Source of the DNA: JADJEI01 sp035328465
Lineage (GTDB): Bacteria; Bacteroidota; Ignavibacteria; Ignavibacteriales; Ignavibacteriaceae
Length of the DNA: 13,727 nt
NCBI GenBank assembly: GCA_035328465.1
Contig: DAOLIQ010000083.1
Coordinates: 1-13,727, forward strand
Reading direction: 5' to 3'
This document shows positions 13,005 through 13,727 of the stretch, in pieces. The notes under the pieces are model-generated. The model was not told the origin of the DNA. It made no database searches and saw only the letters and a program-made list of their open reading frames with translations. The stretch's first letter is position 1; the number at the start of each line of letters is the position of its first letter. A program made the position numbers and the translations under genes.

Positions 13005-13727
13005 ATGAAACCAAAAATATTCCTTCTTTCCTGTCTTTCATTTATAATTTTTAATTTTTCATTTATAATTGGTACAGTCCGTTACGTAAGCAAGACCGGC
13101 AGCAGCACCCCACCCTACACAACCTGGGAAACCGCCGCCGACAGCATTATGGAGTGCATTAACATCTCCGTGTTTGGCGACACCATTTACGTTGCCAACG
13201 GCACTTACAAAGAGCAGGTAGTTATGATTCCCGGCTTATCGCTTATTGGCGCTGGGATGGATAGCTGTGTAATTGATACGCGAACTTTAATACAGCCCGA
13301 TGGACTTACGGCTATAACGATGGTAGATAGCTGTATCGTCATTGGATTTCAAATAATACTACCAAACGATGAATATAGCCTTGGCTTCATAAGTGGTTCT
13401 TCATGGAGTATATTTGAACGAAATAGGATTGTTGGTGGGCCAAAAGGCGGAGCTTTAATAAGTTCTAATATCGTTGTTAGAGAAAATATACTTGATGGAC
13501 AATATGATACAGGAATTCATATATCAGGATTTTCACAAAGTTATCATCCTATTGTTGAAGAGAATGTATTTTTTAATCAATCGGGTTACTCCATTCTCGT
13601 GCTTTTTGGCACCAAACCCACAATCCGGAACAACATAATTTATTTGGATGGAAATTTCGCTTTTGGATATCATGGAGGTGGATCTGATACGGCTAGGATA
13701 TATAGTAATTTAATTATTTCAAAAAAT
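13005..13727 (+). CDS. Secreted right-handed beta-helix protein, C-terminus cut by window edge
   Basis: 241 residues are visible and the frame is open to the window edge. A signal peptide covers about 1-23 (Lys2, Lys4, then a long hydrophobic core). The mature start RYVSKTGSSTPPYTTWETAADSI and GDTIYVANGTYKE at 58-70 are the opening strands seen in many secreted pectate-lyase-like/DUF1565-style beta-helix proteins. Later repeats fit beta-helix coils: SIFERNRIVGG (134-144), NIVVRENILDG, PIVEENVFFNQSG, PTIRNNIIYLDG and ARIYSNLIISKN. These are spaced by about 20-30 residues, each with the (I/V)xxN pattern. No catalytic residues are identifiable. ATG with GAGG six bases upstream. The family is typically exported and surface- or matrix-associated, often with a C-terminal sorting domain that would lie beyond the window. 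The first part of the mature region is far richer in GC than its surroundings. Confidence 0.85.
   Translation, partial: MKPKIFLLSCLSFIIFNFSFIIGTVRYVSKTGSSTPPYTTWETAADSIMECINISVFGDTIYVANGTYKEQVVMIPGLSLIGAGMDSCVIDTRTLIQPDGLTAITMVDSCIVIGFQIILPNDEYSLGFISGSSWSIFERNRIVGGPKGGALISSNIVVRENILDGQYDTGIHISGFSQSYHPIVEENVFFNQSGYSILVLFGTKPTIRNNIIYLDGNFAFGYHGGGSDTARIYSNLIISKN
13036..13077 (+). repeat. 21 bp tandem repeat in the signal-peptide coding region
   Basis: TTTCATTTATAATT occurs at 13036-13049 and again at 13057-13070, a period of 21 bases or seven codons. It duplicates the hydrophobic SFII core of the signal peptide (SFIIFNF then SFIIG). The remaining seven bases of the second unit differ. Confidence 0.75.

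Overview
The window comes from an AT-rich bacterial chromosome, most likely of the Bacteroidota/Chlorobiota/Ignavibacteriota assemblage. That placement is an inference from protein style, a ybaB-recR pair, separate PurS and PurQ, and SLBB/BY-kinase exopolysaccharide genes. Clear GGAG-type ribosome sites on several genes fit Ignavibacteria better than core Bacteroidetes. No RNA gene, CRISPR array or insertion sequence was seen.

Left part (1-9443), all on the minus strand. Read in transcription order: ybaB and recR (recombination repair), two short lipoproteins joined by a stop/start overlap, ftsX (cell-division permease, with no ftsE beside it), and then a polysaccharide export block. The block holds a mini SLBB protein, a Wzc-like tyrosine autokinase/co-polymerase, a Wza-like SLBB outer-membrane exporter, a second kinase-less Wzz-type co-polymerase, and a UDP-glucuronate decarboxylase that leaves the window at base 1. 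The decarboxylase would supply UDP-xylose, and the other four would control chain length and export. Gaps are mostly 1-23 bp; only 85 bp (recR to lipoprotein) and 56 bp (ftsX to mini SLBB) are large enough to hide internal promoters.

Middle (9444-9567) is a divergent, AT-rich control region.

Right part (9568-12769), plus strand, is a tight mixed operon: a PurC-like protein whose two family signatures are broken, psd and pssA (phosphatidylethanolamine synthesis), purS and purQ (two subunits of the three-part FGAM synthase), and tatA. It ends in a strong intrinsic terminator whose upstream arm lies inside the tatA coding sequence. After a 217 bp gap a secreted beta-helix protein begins at 13005 and runs off the right edge; its N-terminal part has an abrupt GC-rich patch.

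The most notable points are two genes that appear to start at ATT and ATC behind strong Shine-Dalgarno sequences, the degenerate PurC homologue kept in a purine/phospholipid operon, the paralogous lipoprotein pair next to ftsX, and the doubled SLBB and co-polymerase set-up of the export block.
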